From: Microbacteriaceae bacterium
Lineage (GTDB): Bacteria > Actinomycetota > Actinomycetes > Actinomycetales > Microbacteriaceae
Assembly: GCA_025463665.1 (NCBI GenBank)
Contig: JAODAY010000018.1
Span: 1 to 5,514, forward strand
Length of the DNA: 5,514 nucleotides
Direction of reading: 5' to 3'
Shown piece after piece: positions 5,445 through 5,514 of the stretch (its first letter is position 1; every line of letters starts with the position of its first letter). Both the position numbers and the translations under genes were made by a program. The notes below the pieces were generated by a model. The model saw nothing but the letters and a program-made list of their open reading frames with translations, made no database searches and had not been told where the DNA came from.

Positions 5445-5514
5445 CTAGGGAGTCGGTGACCCGCCGTTCACGTTGAGGGTCTCCCCCATCACATAGCTCG
5501 ACTCTGCCGAGGCG
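5445..5514 (-). CDS. Short-chain dehydrogenase/reductase, C-terminal end only
   Basis: Read on the minus strand, the last 69 whole-codon bases give ASAESSYVMGETLNVNGGSP followed by TP and a TAG stop (complement of 5445-5447). This is the characteristic C-terminus of classical SDR oxidoreductases (pattern roughly A.YVTGQ.L.VDGG), which follows the last helix and contributes to the substrate pocket and tetramer interface. The rest of the gene, including the glycine-rich NAD(P) site and the YxxxK catalytic pair, is outside the window, so neither cofactor nor substrate can be stated. It converges on the alcohol dehydrogenase with a 76-base gap. Confidence 0.85.
   Translation of the reverse strand, partial: ASAESSYVMGETLNVNGGSPTP

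Noticed and set aside
1..5514. CRISPR array, insertion sequence, rRNA or tRNA genes
   Set aside because: I saw no regularly spaced repeats, transposase motifs, terminal inverted repeats with target duplications, or structured RNA genes in a reading of both strands by eye.

Overview
The window is high-GC DNA with strong G/C preference at third codon positions, GTG as well as ATG starts, and candidate leaderless promoters. This points to an actinobacterium. The protein flavours (secreted-repeat lipoprotein, ArfB with a Lys/Arg tail, MmcQ/YjbR next to a RibD_C-type reductase) suggest a Microbacteriaceae-like chromosome, but that placement is inference and was not searched.

Layout. The 3' end of a secreted-repeat (PF03640-type) lipoprotein gene enters from the left on the + strand. 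It converges, 23 bases apart, on a minus-strand pair: a complete ArfB-type peptidyl-tRNA hydrolase and, upstream of it, a divergent Nramp-family transporter. Next comes about 880 bases (2198-3077) with no convincing intact gene. It holds a palindrome and hairpin in the Nramp leader, short direct repeats, weak codon periodicity and a remnant of an alpha/beta hydrolase. A + strand operon follows, in which an MmcQ/YjbR-family gene overlaps a dihydrofolate-reductase-like (RibD_C) gene by ATGA. Then come a possible 27-codon ORF with its own leaderless-type promoter, a zinc alcohol dehydrogenase of the YahK/cinnamyl-alcohol class, and finally the C-terminal end of a short-chain dehydrogenase converging from the minus strand.

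How the genes relate. Most look like unrelated accessory or housekeeping genes: ribosome rescue, metal or other cation transport, and NADPH-linked redox. I do not see a multi-gene novel system. The strongest anomaly is the Nramp homologue. Both halves of the canonical metal site (DPGN in helix 1, MPH in helix 6) are replaced, so its substrate should not be assumed to be manganese or iron. Second-tier items are the decayed intergenic island, the leaderless small ORF and the structured leaders.
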